19,479 nt of DNA, taken from assembly GCA_036554605.1 (NCBI GenBank), contig DATBMY010000183.1, positions 1-19,479 of the forward strand, read 5' to 3'. This document shows, piece after piece, positions 8,301 through 15,710 of this stretch. This stretch comes from DATBMY01 sp036554605. Its GTDB lineage: Bacteria; Acidobacteriota; Blastocatellia; UBA7656. The translations under genes and the position numbers were made by a program. The notes beneath the pieces are model-generated. The model was not told the DNA's origin. It saw only the letters and a program-made list of their open reading frames with translations, and did not search any database. Every line of letters begins with the position of its first letter. Within the stretch, counting starts at the first letter, position 1.

Positions 8301-10182
8301 CCGCGTCCGCCGTGTCATCGCCGCCTTCTGTCGGGTCGTATGTGTCGCTGTAGGCTTCGATGTTGTACTTTATGCGGTCGACCAGATGTTCGACCACGGG
8401 TGTCAGGCCATAACTCCATGCGCGGCCGGATACGGCAACCAGCGGCACGCCTCGGGGAGTCTGCCGCGCCAGCCGGTCGAGCAGCTCGCCCAACAGCAGG
8501 CGCTCGTTCGCGCGTTCCTTAAGCGCGACATAGGAATCGGCCATGCTTAGCGTCACATCACCGTATCGCGGCGAGGTCGGGTAAAGCTCGCGGAACTCGC
8601 GGCCAGCCTGAAGCGCGAGACGGTGTTCGCCTAGCGAAGAGAATACGTTGATGACGCCCAGGTACATGTCGGCAAGGTAACGCGACCGGGCATACTCTTG
8701 CTTGAACGACGTAAATATTCGATGGGCGAAGGCGCGGTTGTAGTATCCGGCCGCGGCCTTCTCCTGGGTGGCGAACTCCTGTGCAGGGTCCGTGCCCGAA
8801 AGTATCAGCGAGAGGACTCCGTTTATAAAGCCCGGGTGCTGGTCGACCTCGGCGACGTCCTTATAAAAAGAGAGATCGCCTGCCGCGACTCGCGTGGGCG
8901 CTCCGGCCGCTTCGAGCATCACGCGGAACAGACGGTAAAGCGCGTCCTCGCGCGCGGGAGTGCCGGGCTGAAGACCGCCCGCAAGGTATAAAGTGTAGAG
9001 ATAGCGCGATGCCTGATCGTAATGTCCGACGGATGAGAACATCGTCGCCACGGTCTGAAGCTCGGCCCCGCTCCAGCTGCCTGACCCGACCGGCGCGGGC
9101 AGATTCGCCTGCGCGGGCGCGGAGACCGTGACGGCGCCGGCGCGACGATCTTCAAGATCTTTGAGCAGCGCCGCCGCCTGCGTGTAGTTTCCTTCGTGCG
9201 CATAGATGTGGAAGAGCCGGGCAACCGGCTGTAGCTCGCGCGTGCCCGATTTGACCTGCTCCTGAAGCGCTCGCCGCACGGCGCGGTAACGGCCGACCCG
9301 CCGCAGCAGGTCGTAATAGTCATTCACTATAGATGGCGGCCACGTAGCATCGAAGGCGTCGGAGTAGACTGCTTCGGCGGCGCGCCGGTCGTTCATCCTT
9401 TCGAGCAACTCGGCCCGCGTCTTTAAGAAGTAAGCAGTCTCGGTCGGAAAGCGCGGCTGGTATGATACGAGAACCGCGAGGGCGTCCTGATTCTTTTCGG
9501 CAAGCGCGAGCTCCTGGACATAGTCTTTGATTGGCTCGATGTTGTTCGGGTCGGCGGCGACAAGCTCGGCGAAGAAGTCGGCGGGCTTGAACTCCGAGAG
9601 CGCGTGCGAGCGGACTACGTCGGCCGCGCGTTTATAGACGGGGGGGCGCTGGTTGGCTGGAACTGCTCGCGCAAGCTCTTGAAGCGTGCGCACCTCGTCG
9701 GCGAACCTTGCGCGATTGTGATAGAAGCTTGCAAGACGGCGGAGCGCATCAGGCGCGCGGTTCTTGAGCCGGGCGTACTCGGCCATCTCCATAGAGGCGC
9801 GGTCGAACTGGCCCAGGCGCTCGGCGAGCCTCGCGGCGCTCAAGTGAAGCCGCGCGTCCTTCGGATATTGAGCCATCAAGCCGCTCAAGCGCTCGAGCGC
9901 CACATCGTAGGGGCGAGCCACCGAAGCGCTTGCGCCGAAGAAGTCTTCGTTGGTAAAGAGCGCGTCGTCGAGCCTGGCTTGCGGCGCGCGGTTCGGGTCC
10001 GCCTTGCGCGCTGGCCCGCCCGGCGCGGTTTGAGCGCGGCGCTCGGCGGTCTGCGAGGCCGCGGGCTTTCGGGCCTGTTGCCCCGACCTTTGCGCCGCGC
10101 GCTGCGCGCTGACGTATGTGGCAACGGCGATGGGCGCAATCGCCAGCGCGATGATGACTGATAAGAAGACTCGTTTGCTCAT
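2302..10182 (-). CDS. Giant extracytoplasmic TPR-repeat protein (2626 residues)
   Basis: A single uninterrupted frame encodes a protein of roughly 290 kDa. Residues about 4-26 are a hydrophobic signal or anchor, followed by an Ala/Arg/Pro-rich linker to about residue 65. The rest is almost entirely tetratricopeptide-like helical pairs. The clearest are at about 945-1060 (Y-AQLGDFKRAGEQWDRLIQIDP type), 1385-1480 (RRYDEAIATLREGWALA) and 2285-2415. Landmarks that are not TPR are an acidic Asp/Glu run at about 612-640, a Pro/Gly linker at about 852-886 encoded by a DNA repeat, and an Arg/Glu/Ala coiled-coil-like C-terminus. I find only two Cys in the whole protein (about 2190 and 2212). TPR proteins act as scaffolds; the partner here is unknown, with the neighbouring VWA, propeller and DUF3352 proteins as candidates. 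The ATG at 10182-10180 is preferred (AAGG 5 bases upstream). A GTG two codons earlier is possible. Confidence 0.9.
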   Translation of the reverse strand: MSKRVFLSVIIALAIAPIAVATYVSAQRAAQRSGQQARKPAASQTAERRAQTAPGGPARKADPNRAPQARLDDALFTNEDFFGASASVARPYDVALERLSGLMAQYPKDARLHLSAARLAERLGQFDRASMEMAEYARLKNRAPDALRRLASFYHNRARFADEVRTLQELARAVPANQRPPVYKRAADVVRSHALSEFKPADFFAELVAADPNNIEPIKDYVQELALAEKNQDALAVLVSYQPRFPTETAYFLKTRAELLERMNDRRAAEAVYSDAFDATWPPSIVNDYYDLLRRVGRYRAVRRALQEQVKSGTRELQPVARLFHIYAHEGNYTQAAALLKDLEDRRAGAVTVSAPAQANLPAPVGSGSWSGAELQTVATMFSSVGHYDQASRYLYTLYLAGGLQPGTPAREDALYRLFRVMLEAAGAPTRVAAGDLSFYKDVAEVDQHPGFINGVLSLILSGTDPAQEFATQEKAAAGYYNRAFAHRIFTSFKQEYARSRYLADMYLGVINVFSSLGEHRLALQAGREFRELYPTSPRYGDVTLSMADSYVALKERANERLLLGELLDRLARQTPRGVPLVAVSGRAWSYGLTPVVEHLVDRIKYNIEAYSDTYDPTEGGDDTADAEGEEDLEDEYGPRPIMVDLNRQGPSYSSVLERYVSSLAADEKKTETVALFWGEIRKHPREEGLYERFLRWLGQSQIINEQLRAYTAAMREFDSNTWYHRLARWYVRQKRGRELARYSRQLIDIFDEEEITDYLYRFAGYGTTASGDSLNWDEKFAYDLYTYAHNRFPRNLYFVRGRLTYLAKNDEQQWAELSARYYFADKSVREPYLAWLSKKNTLRARYDEARSRVPGIGGQGTGIALINPPASQPAPDPRSPAPGPYEVFAADAAIWLSRFEEGINAYRKLIALYPGEPQYGERLSDLTRSFGEQDARLYEESARGFAALAEIYPVKDEYRIKAGEVYAQLGDFKRAGEQWDRLIQIDPGKRDTYLEVATIYWDYYQYDQAVRVFKELRAMTNDPTIYAYRLGAVYEGKGDIDSAIAEYVNVLGEPGDGRDTVTRRLAQLSRRAGLAEKIAAAYQRAHAARPGDWQMVIGYAQYQAERDNQPEALSVLRAEVARSADVAFLESVRGLFRAILRPEDEQQVINRLTSAARDEREAMMYRLQQAAFLERQKKVDEAIAIIDRLVTDFPTNVGVIEESSQFYWRAGLLDRSIDLLKRTLARAEGPNRRILTFQLARKQAEADRLGDAEATLRAFYDGNRGDAEAFAELARVLGEQNKMTELASLYSQAFEDARKSGLTGDDAKARMVSLREGMIATLTALGKHTEAVDQHIEIINTLPEDADRLATAISYAERHNLIDRVVGYYEKLSRDSFKNYRWQLVLGRIYERRGNLPGASDQYRIAVTNEPQRSDIRFMLASALTRQRRYDEAIATLREGWALAGRDPSWLVEVAQIQVRQGKTAEAIATVRQAMAERKNAMLESEFEMAARLASWGLHAEAARIFGETFAKAPRVLKDQYIQPVMVSGYVKALMRVEPAAQAYQKIEQLRAQFQAIAGNSQDTDAYKARSLVEAIDTAMKSDFGRGVVDHATAGDVAALSALVQSSIAKLTLYSDIELLRRYLSIARGANLVAVEEQIHRRLMEAAFAERGRLLAIQNAARTDAERNTAMANVSAASAVYYGEIRAMLSFYERHAAYARAAEMLRGESARDPIRNGFDYQNQMAVAHRLAGDSGRELEALGAAYKGVSGNLVSGSVDWVGRYFELLHARGLRGELDSLASIKSPYQLQLINFLIEKGERELARKAIANAGQSAAWVASRSGEVGLFLKDTSAETESHFKRALGLRRIGEMLGRNAAAQGDLVGRDWFIASRNYGYWLGLSSDRQTESSNYVLGEIEGQPSSAEGQLELAAYYLDRKDADRASSHVALAAELAPGSNDVTVMRGRVLFARGDRAGAIQTWAGLMSGRPATGDAAAYIKVMADHGLLAEALPRLENYLVAYIARASRSDDETMSEGYKSLVRQIAARARADATLTSQAAALFEAVISRLPADISFGQLVIKENLLPEPAQSSIYRAVHARLSDMVAGLMGTSRVETGIYVGGDYIYPASALEDWRRRLLDYLIRNRSFDEARLLIDTIRQEMAESELALENSSDDSESYNERYQWLPLAAAGVELRAGSDMTKVMAELRGYCHLDGEREISEGYENTQRHDRCLKAYALLAAEGKPEEADALLYDAYRADAESRFINDASLAGLAEIEARRGRSAEATRLLRMLVERSTDNLDALRLAAETSARAGLYADAVEFRQQIAEANPSHAVNRLELARAMAAAGRSAEAIDRIATLMAERATANSVRAQAAEVVGDIVRADRSQAARAANLFSQRAAGEDRGGALARAAIAEAAGDPAGARAALAEVNSGPLAALARMKSGLAALAGGLDSEAIDSFEQALYLDADGLITDALAFRAQGPRQQLILLYSKTGRDLAAVRLSESDDPSRPSSLARAVRIAINFQNDPPPSGFAFEPSIIAAREKAGGLRSLAEMNEAAMTKSQDGLLAALVESAARLGQYDRAIAIEGARAREARAEERAAIERRLGEIVAEDAARRAREETALRVTLDNTTGTIYAARVR
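7531..7628. repeat. Heptamer-repeat element inside the TPR gene
   Basis: Five 7-base units run in register from 7531: GCCGGGG, GCCGGGG, ACCGGGG, GTCGGGG, GCCGGTT. A C-rich arm in the opposite orientation follows at 7601-7628: CCCTGGC, CCCCGAT, TCCCGGC, ACCCTGC. The core between them starts with GCCGGTTGA (7559-7567) and ends with CCTGTTCC (7595-7602). The intergenic element at 18311-18461 has the same architecture, the same GCCGGT(T)GA and CCTGTTCC core ends, and an almost identical right arm (CCCCGAYTCCCGGC). Here the element is translated in frame on the minus strand into a Pro/Gly-rich linker at about residues 852-886 of the TPR protein. The arms could pair with each other, and the G-rich arm could form a quadruplex in the transcribed (template) strand. 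Confidence 0.7.
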
Positions 10183-10209
10183 ATCCACCTTGCCTGGTGC
10201 CGAAAGTAA

Positions 10210-10965
10210 TCAATTATTGAAGTAACTGATGGTCCTGACCGTCAGCTCGAAAGGTTCCATATATGACTTGCCATCTCTTCTGACCACTCTTTGAGCGACC
10301 CTTCTTGTCCAGTTACCGGTCGAGTCGAACTCATACGTATAATGCAATTGCCCGAGCGGCGAGTCCGCGCTGCCGAATTCGGTGACGATCCTTGGAATCC
10401 CATTCTGGTCATTTGCATATACAAACTTGCTGACCAGCTTCTTGCCCTCGTAACGCTCAAACGTTGCCCTATGCCCTTTTTCGTTGTAAGTGAAAACATT
10501 TCTGTATGCCGGGCTGTCTTTGCCCCAGTAGCAATCTTCTTCGGTGAGATTGCCCTGATCGTCATGGCTGAGCCCGCACGTCATGTGGAGGTAGCCATCA
10601 GCGCCTATCGGCGGGCGAGAGGGCGAAGGAGGCAGAATCTTTAGCTCCGTCACAAATTGTTTGCTTCTTCTCTCTCCCCGGTCGTTGTAAGAGTACTTGA
10701 CGCAGCCTTGAGGTCCGTAAAGAGGGATACACTGCTCAACCAGGTTTCCCTTCTCGTCGAACGCAATCGTGACTGAAGGCTCTGTCTCCGCGGGCGCCCA
10801 TTTGCCCGTCTCTTTCTCTTTTTTCAGCTTTGACGTTTGCATACGCACTTGCTTGACCTTGCCCTTCAAGCCGTGAAACTCCCAGTCCGTTTTCTTCGAC
10901 TGCGCATGGCTTCCGAGCCCCGTGGCCAGCATCAGCAGGATCATTGCGAAAATGCTTCGCCGCAT
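10210..10965 (-). CDS. Small secreted YD/RHS-repeat-like protein
   Basis: This 251-residue protein begins with a signal peptide (MRRSIFAMILLMLATGLGSHAQ, likely cleaved after SHA). The mature part contains several motifs resembling YD/RHS repeats: AFDEKGNLVEQ, YSYNDRGERRS, DDQGNLTEED, FTYNEKGHRA and YEFDSTGNWTRR. Each is an aromatic, D/N-x-x-G turn and strand pattern, so a beta-rich sheet is expected. Four Cys occur in the mature region and could form disulfides. It is far too short for a full RHS shell and carries no toxin domain. The ATG has an ideal AAAGGG site 6 bases upstream. The gene lies 20 bases after the VIT-VWA gene and 27 before the TPR gene. By eye its base composition is clearly less GC-rich than both neighbours, which suggests a later arrival in the cluster. 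Its function is unknown. Confidence 0.85.
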   Translation of the reverse strand: MRRSIFAMILLMLATGLGSHAQSKKTDWEFHGLKGKVKQVRMQTSKLKKEKETGKWAPAETEPSVTIAFDEKGNLVEQCIPLYGPQGCVKYSYNDRGERRSKQFVTELKILPPSPSRPPIGADGYLHMTCGLSHDDQGNLTEEDCYWGKDSPAYRNVFTYNEKGHRATFERYEGKKLVSKFVYANDQNGIPRIVTEFGSADSPLGQLHYTYEFDSTGNWTRRVAQRVVRRDGKSYMEPFELTVRTISYFNN

Positions 10966-10985
10966 TCTTTTCCCTTTTCAAACGG

Positions 10986-13370
10986 TCAGTTCCCCAGCAC
11001 CTCTATCATGACCTCGGTCGCGCTTGAGTTGTGCGCGAAGTCTTCGGCCGTCACCTGTATTGTGTAAATGCCTGACGGCAATCCTTCCGGCACTCTCAGG
11101 TAGCCGACATTGGCCCTGGCTTTCGGCTCCCAGATTATGCGCACCGGCATCGCGCCGAATATCCGCGCAAAAATGGTCCGGGTGTCGCTGTCGGCGCGCA
11201 CCGTGATCTTCAAGTCCTCGCCCGCGCGCGCCGTCTCCGAGTCTAGCGTCGCCTGTAGCTGCGGCGGGCGGCTGTCTATCACGAAGCTCTTCTCTTCCTG
11301 GTAGGCGCGCCCGAGCCGGTCTATCAGCACCAGCCTGCATTTATAAATGCCGTCGGTCATCTCTCGCGGCGCGAGAAAGCGCGTCTCCCATATATCCTCT
11401 TCCTTGATGTAATTCATTCGCTTCGCCAGCCCGAACGGAAAGACCGCCGTCACTTCGACGATTGATTTATCGGCGCGAACTCGCAGGACCGGATCTCCCG
11501 GCCTTATCACTCGCGGGCGCAGCAGCGAGCGCGGCGCGGCGAGAAATGAAGTATAGGGAGTGACGAACTTGTACTTCTTCGAGAGCGCTATGATCTCGTC
11601 TATCGCCTCTCTGGTTTCGCCGTTTAAAGCTATCTGCCTGAGCAGCGCGTCGACTCTCGCGCGGCCCCACATCCTCGGCAGGTGTGAATGAGTATCGTCG
11701 CGCTCGGGCAGCGTCACCGCTTGCTCCAGGGAGACGGCGCGGCCCGCGGCGCTGCCGGTTATCGCCACCCGCGCATCTCCGGGTCTGCGGTAGCGGCCAA
11801 CGAAAGATAGCCGCGAGCCGTCATAGGCCGTCGATTCGTAATCGGGATAGACGTGATAGAGATTATCGGCAGCGCTGTTTTCAAGTTTGAGCGAATCGAT
11901 CGGGGCGCGGCCGATCTTGCTCAGGAAGCTCTTGAGCTTGAACGTCAGATCGTCCGTCTCGCGTGCCCAGTCAAAGTGGCCGCGCGAAGAACGCGCCAGC
12001 TCTTCGAGCAATCTTATGTTGGTGTCCGATCCGATTCCGAATACGTATAGCCGCGCGCGGCCGCCCGCTTCATTCGCCCGCTGAAACCGCTCGACTATAG
12101 CTTTTGTGCGCGTGGTTGAGAGCGTCGAATTGCCGTCGGTTATCAATACGACGACGCGCTCTTTGCCGGAAGGCATATCGCGCGACACGGTCGCGGCGCG
12201 GTCGAATGCCGCGGCCAGGTCCGTCCCGCCCGAAAGATAACCTTCTTTGATGAAGGCGAGCGCGCGCTGGGTATTTTCAGGCGTTGCGTCGGCCGCCTTT
12301 TCGGCAAAGGTCAGCACGTCATCGTTAAAGAGAATCAGGTTGAAGCTGTCGCGAGGCGTGAGAGAACCGAGCAACGACGCGGCTGTATCATAGGCGCGGT
12401 CGAGCTTCTCCCAGTTCATCGAAAGCGACGTGTCGAGCATGACGAGCACCGAGCGGGGTTTGGGCGGCTCGACTTCTCCCGCGCGGCGGCCCGCTTCGTT
12501 GAATACGGCGGCGGCCTCGAAGTAGCCGTCGGGCTCTCGCTCGGCCAGCCTCGGGTCGCGCAGCTCGTCGGCCGACACGCGCTCGGGCGCGCGGTAGGCC
12601 AGAAAGCTAAGCGACGAGCCCGGCGTCGCAAAACCATAGCTGAATGACAGGTCCTCTGTAAGCTGCAGGTCGTTGGCTTCGAATGTAGCCGATTTATACT
12701 GGGGACTGTTTTCGATGAACGATAGCTGGTAAGCGCGGCTCAGAAAATTGATGTCGGTCATCGGCAAACGGCTCGTCATCTGCAACCTGATTTGCAGGTG
12801 GCCCACTTGCTGCGTCCCGTACTCGCTCGGCTTGAATGGAAACGAAAAATGGGATTCGAGGTTATCGACCCCGAGCGCCTCGGTATATTCAAGCTCGAGC
12901 CGTTTCGTCCCATATGCCGGTATCGGAGTGACCTGCACGCTGAAGGCGGTCGGCGCGCCCCCCTCGTCCTCCTGCTGCAAAAGACCCGGATCGATCGCCT
13001 GAAGCGCGATGTCTTCGTAGATCTCTTCGGCCCGCCGCTTCTCGACTATCACGCCCGGTATGCGCACGTCGCCATCCCAGACGGCAAAATCCGAGATGGC
13101 CGCGGTCGTCGGGATGAGAAAAACGTAGCGGCCTTCCTGCACGCGCTCGGTCCGGTTCCCGAATATCTGCACGACGCGAACGCGCGCATACTGATTATCG
13201 ATGACTATGCTCACGCTCATCTCGTCGAGCGTAAGCACGCGCGGGTCGGGCTTATTGGTGCTTGACGGAATCAACACGCCCGATTGAGCGTGCGCGATTG
13301 CCGGGGTGAGCAAAAGCAGCGCGACAAGCAGGCTTCGTCGCGCCAGGAGCTGAAATATATAGCTTTTCAT
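10986..13370 (-). CDS. Secreted VIT and VWA domain protein
   Basis: This 794-residue protein has a signal peptide at 1-28 (cleavage after AHA). A VIT (vault/inter-alpha-trypsin) domain covers about 48-166, with the usual Q-I-F-x-N-R-T strand and VxRRxAEExYED segment. A von Willebrand A domain covers about 305-490 with an intact metal site: D313-x-S315-x-S317, T383 in SGGTD, and D412 in ITDGN. The PRMWGRARVDALL and KKYKFVTPYTSFLAAP segments (about 565-612) are typical of the region following VWA in VIT-VWA proteins. Residues about 620-794 look like two beta-sandwich, Ig-like units. A complete MIDAS implies metal-dependent binding to a protein partner in the periplasm or at the surface; the partner is not known. 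It is second in the leftward cluster, 66 bases after the propeller gene. The ribosome site before the ATG (GAG in TAGAGTGCTTT) is weak. Confidence 0.92.
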   Translation of the reverse strand: MKSYIFQLLARRSLLVALLLLTPAIAHAQSGVLIPSSTNKPDPRVLTLDEMSVSIVIDNQYARVRVVQIFGNRTERVQEGRYVFLIPTTAAISDFAVWDGDVRIPGVIVEKRRAEEIYEDIALQAIDPGLLQQEDEGGAPTAFSVQVTPIPAYGTKRLELEYTEALGVDNLESHFSFPFKPSEYGTQQVGHLQIRLQMTSRLPMTDINFLSRAYQLSFIENSPQYKSATFEANDLQLTEDLSFSYGFATPGSSLSFLAYRAPERVSADELRDPRLAEREPDGYFEAAAVFNEAGRRAGEVEPPKPRSVLVMLDTSLSMNWEKLDRAYDTAASLLGSLTPRDSFNLILFNDDVLTFAEKAADATPENTQRALAFIKEGYLSGGTDLAAAFDRAATVSRDMPSGKERVVVLITDGNSTLSTTRTKAIVERFQRANEAGGRARLYVFGIGSDTNIRLLEELARSSRGHFDWARETDDLTFKLKSFLSKIGRAPIDSLKLENSAADNLYHVYPDYESTAYDGSRLSFVGRYRRPGDARVAITGSAAGRAVSLEQAVTLPERDDTHSHLPRMWGRARVDALLRQIALNGETREAIDEIIALSKKYKFVTPYTSFLAAPRSLLRPRVIRPGDPVLRVRADKSIVEVTAVFPFGLAKRMNYIKEEDIWETRFLAPREMTDGIYKCRLVLIDRLGRAYQEEKSFVIDSRPPQLQATLDSETARAGEDLKITVRADSDTRTIFARIFGAMPVRIIWEPKARANVGYLRVPEGLPSGIYTIQVTAEDFAHNSSATEVMIEVLGN

Positions 13371-13436
13371 AAAGCACTCTAGCCAGCCGGGAGCTTTTAG
13401 TTTTCGGACCCTGAACCTGAGATTTATATGCCGAGG

Positions 13437-15521
13437 CTATCTATCAATAACGCGCTTTTCGATTCGCGCGAGGCCCTCGAGCGTGCCGGCGTAAACCGAC
13501 TCGCCGTCGCTGATGATTGCCGTTACGTTTTGAGAGGGCAGCCCTGCCTGTATCCTGGACCATCTGCGAGCGCGCGTATTATAAACCAAAATCCCTCGAT
13601 CTGTAGTGCCGACATAGAGGCGTTCGCCGTCGTAGTGCATCGCGTTCTGATTGACCTCGAACCGCCCCAGCTCGTCGGCGAAGCTCGTCCATTCGCCTGT
13701 CGGCAATAACATATCGACGCCGCCGCCATTCGTCCCTACATAAAGCGAGCCGTCGACGGCGGCGAGCGCGCTCACCCAGTCGTGCGAGAGCGGCGAATTG
13801 GCCGCCCGGTAGGCGCGCACTACCCGCAGTCCTTCAAGCTCTACGAGACCCGCGCTGCCGCCTACGAAAAGGCGCGAGCCTGAGACGGCGGTCGAATAGA
13901 GATGGTTGCTCGCCAGGCCGTGAAAAGCGGTAAGCGACCGCGCGCGACCGCCCGAAATCTGCGTGAGCCCGCCCGCCGTCGCCAGCACCGTGACGCGGCT
14001 GTCTAGAGAAGCCGCTCCCGGGCGAGTCGACACGCTCAGCGGCGACGACGTGAGCGATACGTGCGCGATTGCATCATCAACAATGCCGTTGCGCGCTCGG
14101 GTGATTACGCTCTGGTTGAGGCCCGCGTCATAAGCGACGAGCCCTCGCGACGTGGCGATGAGCATGCGGCTCTCATCCGCGTCGGCGGCTATGAAGTTGA
14201 CCTCGCGCACGCGCTCGTCCTCAAGATGGGCGAGCCGCTCGGTAAGCTCGCGCGCGAGCAGGTCGATCCCGCGGTCAAAATATCCCACCCAGAGCCGCCC
14301 GGATTGATCGAAGGCGAGCCCCGTCACGTGATCGGCCGTCAGAACGCGCCCGCCCGCTAACGAAGCGGCTACGGGAGAGAACCGGGGCGACTGGCTCCCC
14401 TCGCTCCGCATATACGCGCCCTCACGCGTGAGCGCCCAGAGCTGGCCGCCCGTCGCCGCGACCAGCGCGGGCTCGGCGCGCGGCAGCCCCGGAGTTTCCG
14501 AAAGGCTGTTTGGAGCGCCGCTCGACTCTCCTTGCGTTGCGCCGCGGCTTGCCCCGAGGTCGATTATCCCGCCGCCGAACAGTCCCGCCCATAATTTGCC
14601 TTCGCTTACGGCAAGCGAGGTGACGTTTGCCCGGTTGCTTACCGGCTTGATCTCGCCAGCATCGTTCAACCCCACAATGCCGAAATCGGTCGCGACCGCC
14701 ACCTGCCCGTACTCCGAGAACGACTCGGGCATCACCGCAAGCGATGTCACGCGCCGGCTGGGCAGCCCTTCGGCCACGCCGACGCGCCCCACCTGCGCCT
14801 CGCGCCAGATATACAGCCCTTCGTCATAGGTGCCGATATAGAGCCGGGCATCGAGCGGTAGTATTGAGGTGACGCGCTTGAAATCGGCCCCTGGAGCCGC
14901 TTTCAAGCGTTGGGAGAATTGCTCGCCGTCGTACTCGATCAACCCCGCGTCGAGCGTGCCGATAAGAAGCTCGCTTTCGGTGCTTGCGAGCGCGCTTATG
15001 TTTACGGCCGCGGGCTTCTTGAAACGATACCCGGTAAAAGCATTCCCGTCGAAAGAGATCAGCCCGGCGCTCGACGTGCCTATGAAGAGACGGTCGCGAA
15101 AGACCGCGAGCGCCGTCAGGGAGTTCGCGGGCAAACCATCCGATGTCGTATACCCGCGGCGCACTCCGCCCGCGTCGTCAAGCTCTATGAGCCCGCCTCC
15201 CGTAGCAAGAAAGCGCGATCCGTTGAATGCGGCGACCGCGCGCGCTTCCGACGCGTTGACGAGCGCGGTGATTCCCTCGGTTGAAGGCGCGCGCAGTTGA
15301 GATATCTCGACCTCTACGCGGCCTTCGCCCGCGAGTCTTTCGCGCTCTGCCCTGATCGTGCGATTGACGTAATCGATATAGAAGTAGATGCCGCCGGCAA
15401 TCGCCACGACGAGGGCCGCGGCGATGATGGCGCTCAACCGCCGGTTCCGGTTGATCCCGTTTATGATTATTGCCTTCAGTCCCTGAAGCCCCGAGGCAAG
15501 GAACGAAATAGTCGGTTTCAT
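13437..15521 (-). CDS. Membrane-anchored 14-blade beta-propeller protein (Reg_prop-like)
   Basis: This 694-residue protein has a short cytoplasmic N-terminus, one membrane segment at about 29-49 and an external beta-propeller. I count 14 blade signatures of the type L-x-[IV]-G-T-x-x-x-G-[LI]: near 104, 145, 185, 227, 274, 310, 361, 410, 453, 510, 551, 593, 635 and 676. That fits two seven-bladed propellers, the architecture known from the periplasmic sensor part of Reg_prop hybrid two-component kinases. Linker phrases such as TSDGLPANSLTAL and AEGLPSRRVTSLAV are typical of that family. No kinase, receiver or DNA-binding domain follows; the protein ends with the last blade. A low-complexity Ser/Gly/Pro insertion at about 325-350 separates blades 6 and 7. 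It is the first gene of the leftward cluster and could be its ligand-binding or assembly subunit. No convincing promoter or ribosome site was seen upstream. Confidence 0.88.
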   Translation of the reverse strand: MKPTISFLASGLQGLKAIIINGINRNRRLSAIIAAALVVAIAGGIYFYIDYVNRTIRAERERLAGEGRVEVEISQLRAPSTEGITALVNASEARAVAAFNGSRFLATGGGLIELDDAGGVRRGYTTSDGLPANSLTALAVFRDRLFIGTSSAGLISFDGNAFTGYRFKKPAAVNISALASTESELLIGTLDAGLIEYDGEQFSQRLKAAPGADFKRVTSILPLDARLYIGTYDEGLYIWREAQVGRVGVAEGLPSRRVTSLAVMPESFSEYGQVAVATDFGIVGLNDAGEIKPVSNRANVTSLAVSEGKLWAGLFGGGIIDLGASRGATQGESSGAPNSLSETPGLPRAEPALVAATGGQLWALTREGAYMRSEGSQSPRFSPVAASLAGGRVLTADHVTGLAFDQSGRLWVGYFDRGIDLLARELTERLAHLEDERVREVNFIAADADESRMLIATSRGLVAYDAGLNQSVITRARNGIVDDAIAHVSLTSSPLSVSTRPGAASLDSRVTVLATAGGLTQISGGRARSLTAFHGLASNHLYSTAVSGSRLFVGGSAGLVELEGLRVVRAYRAANSPLSHDWVSALAAVDGSLYVGTNGGGVDMLLPTGEWTSFADELGRFEVNQNAMHYDGERLYVGTTDRGILVYNTRARRWSRIQAGLPSQNVTAIISDGESVYAGTLEGLARIEKRVIDR

Positions 15522-15590
15522 AATCGCGCTCGACTCAACGACCGATTAGATGCGGAAGAATGAAAAACGATTCGCAAAAATCCGTATAGC

Positions 15591-15620
15591 TTGACATGGG
15601 CGCGCGGGGCCAAATATAGT
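15591..15620 (+). promoter_or_regulatory. Sigma-70 type promoter for pgsA
   Basis: TTGACA at 15591-15596 is a perfect -35 box, followed after 18 bases by TATAGT at 15615-15620. Transcription would start near 15627, giving a leader of about 85 bases before the TTG start of pgsA. CTTGAC (15590-15595) and GTCAAG (15619-15624) are exact reverse complements overlapping both boxes, a possible operator. The rest of 15522-15710 shows no further gene. Confidence 0.65.
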
Positions 15621-15710
15621 CAAGGATCGAAAATGGATGTGCCGCTCGTTTAACTTAATCCTATTTGCCGCCGGTTACCGTGCCCTGGGGCCGGCTCAGG
15701 AAACCAGAGC

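Noticed and set aside
10210..10965. RHS polymorphic toxin
   Set aside because: It has only 251 residues, no RHS core shell, no toxin domain at the C-terminus, and no immunity gene next to it.
13437..15521. Hybrid two-component sensor kinase
   Set aside because: The propeller part fits, but there is no histidine kinase, receiver or output domain; the frame stops after the last blade.
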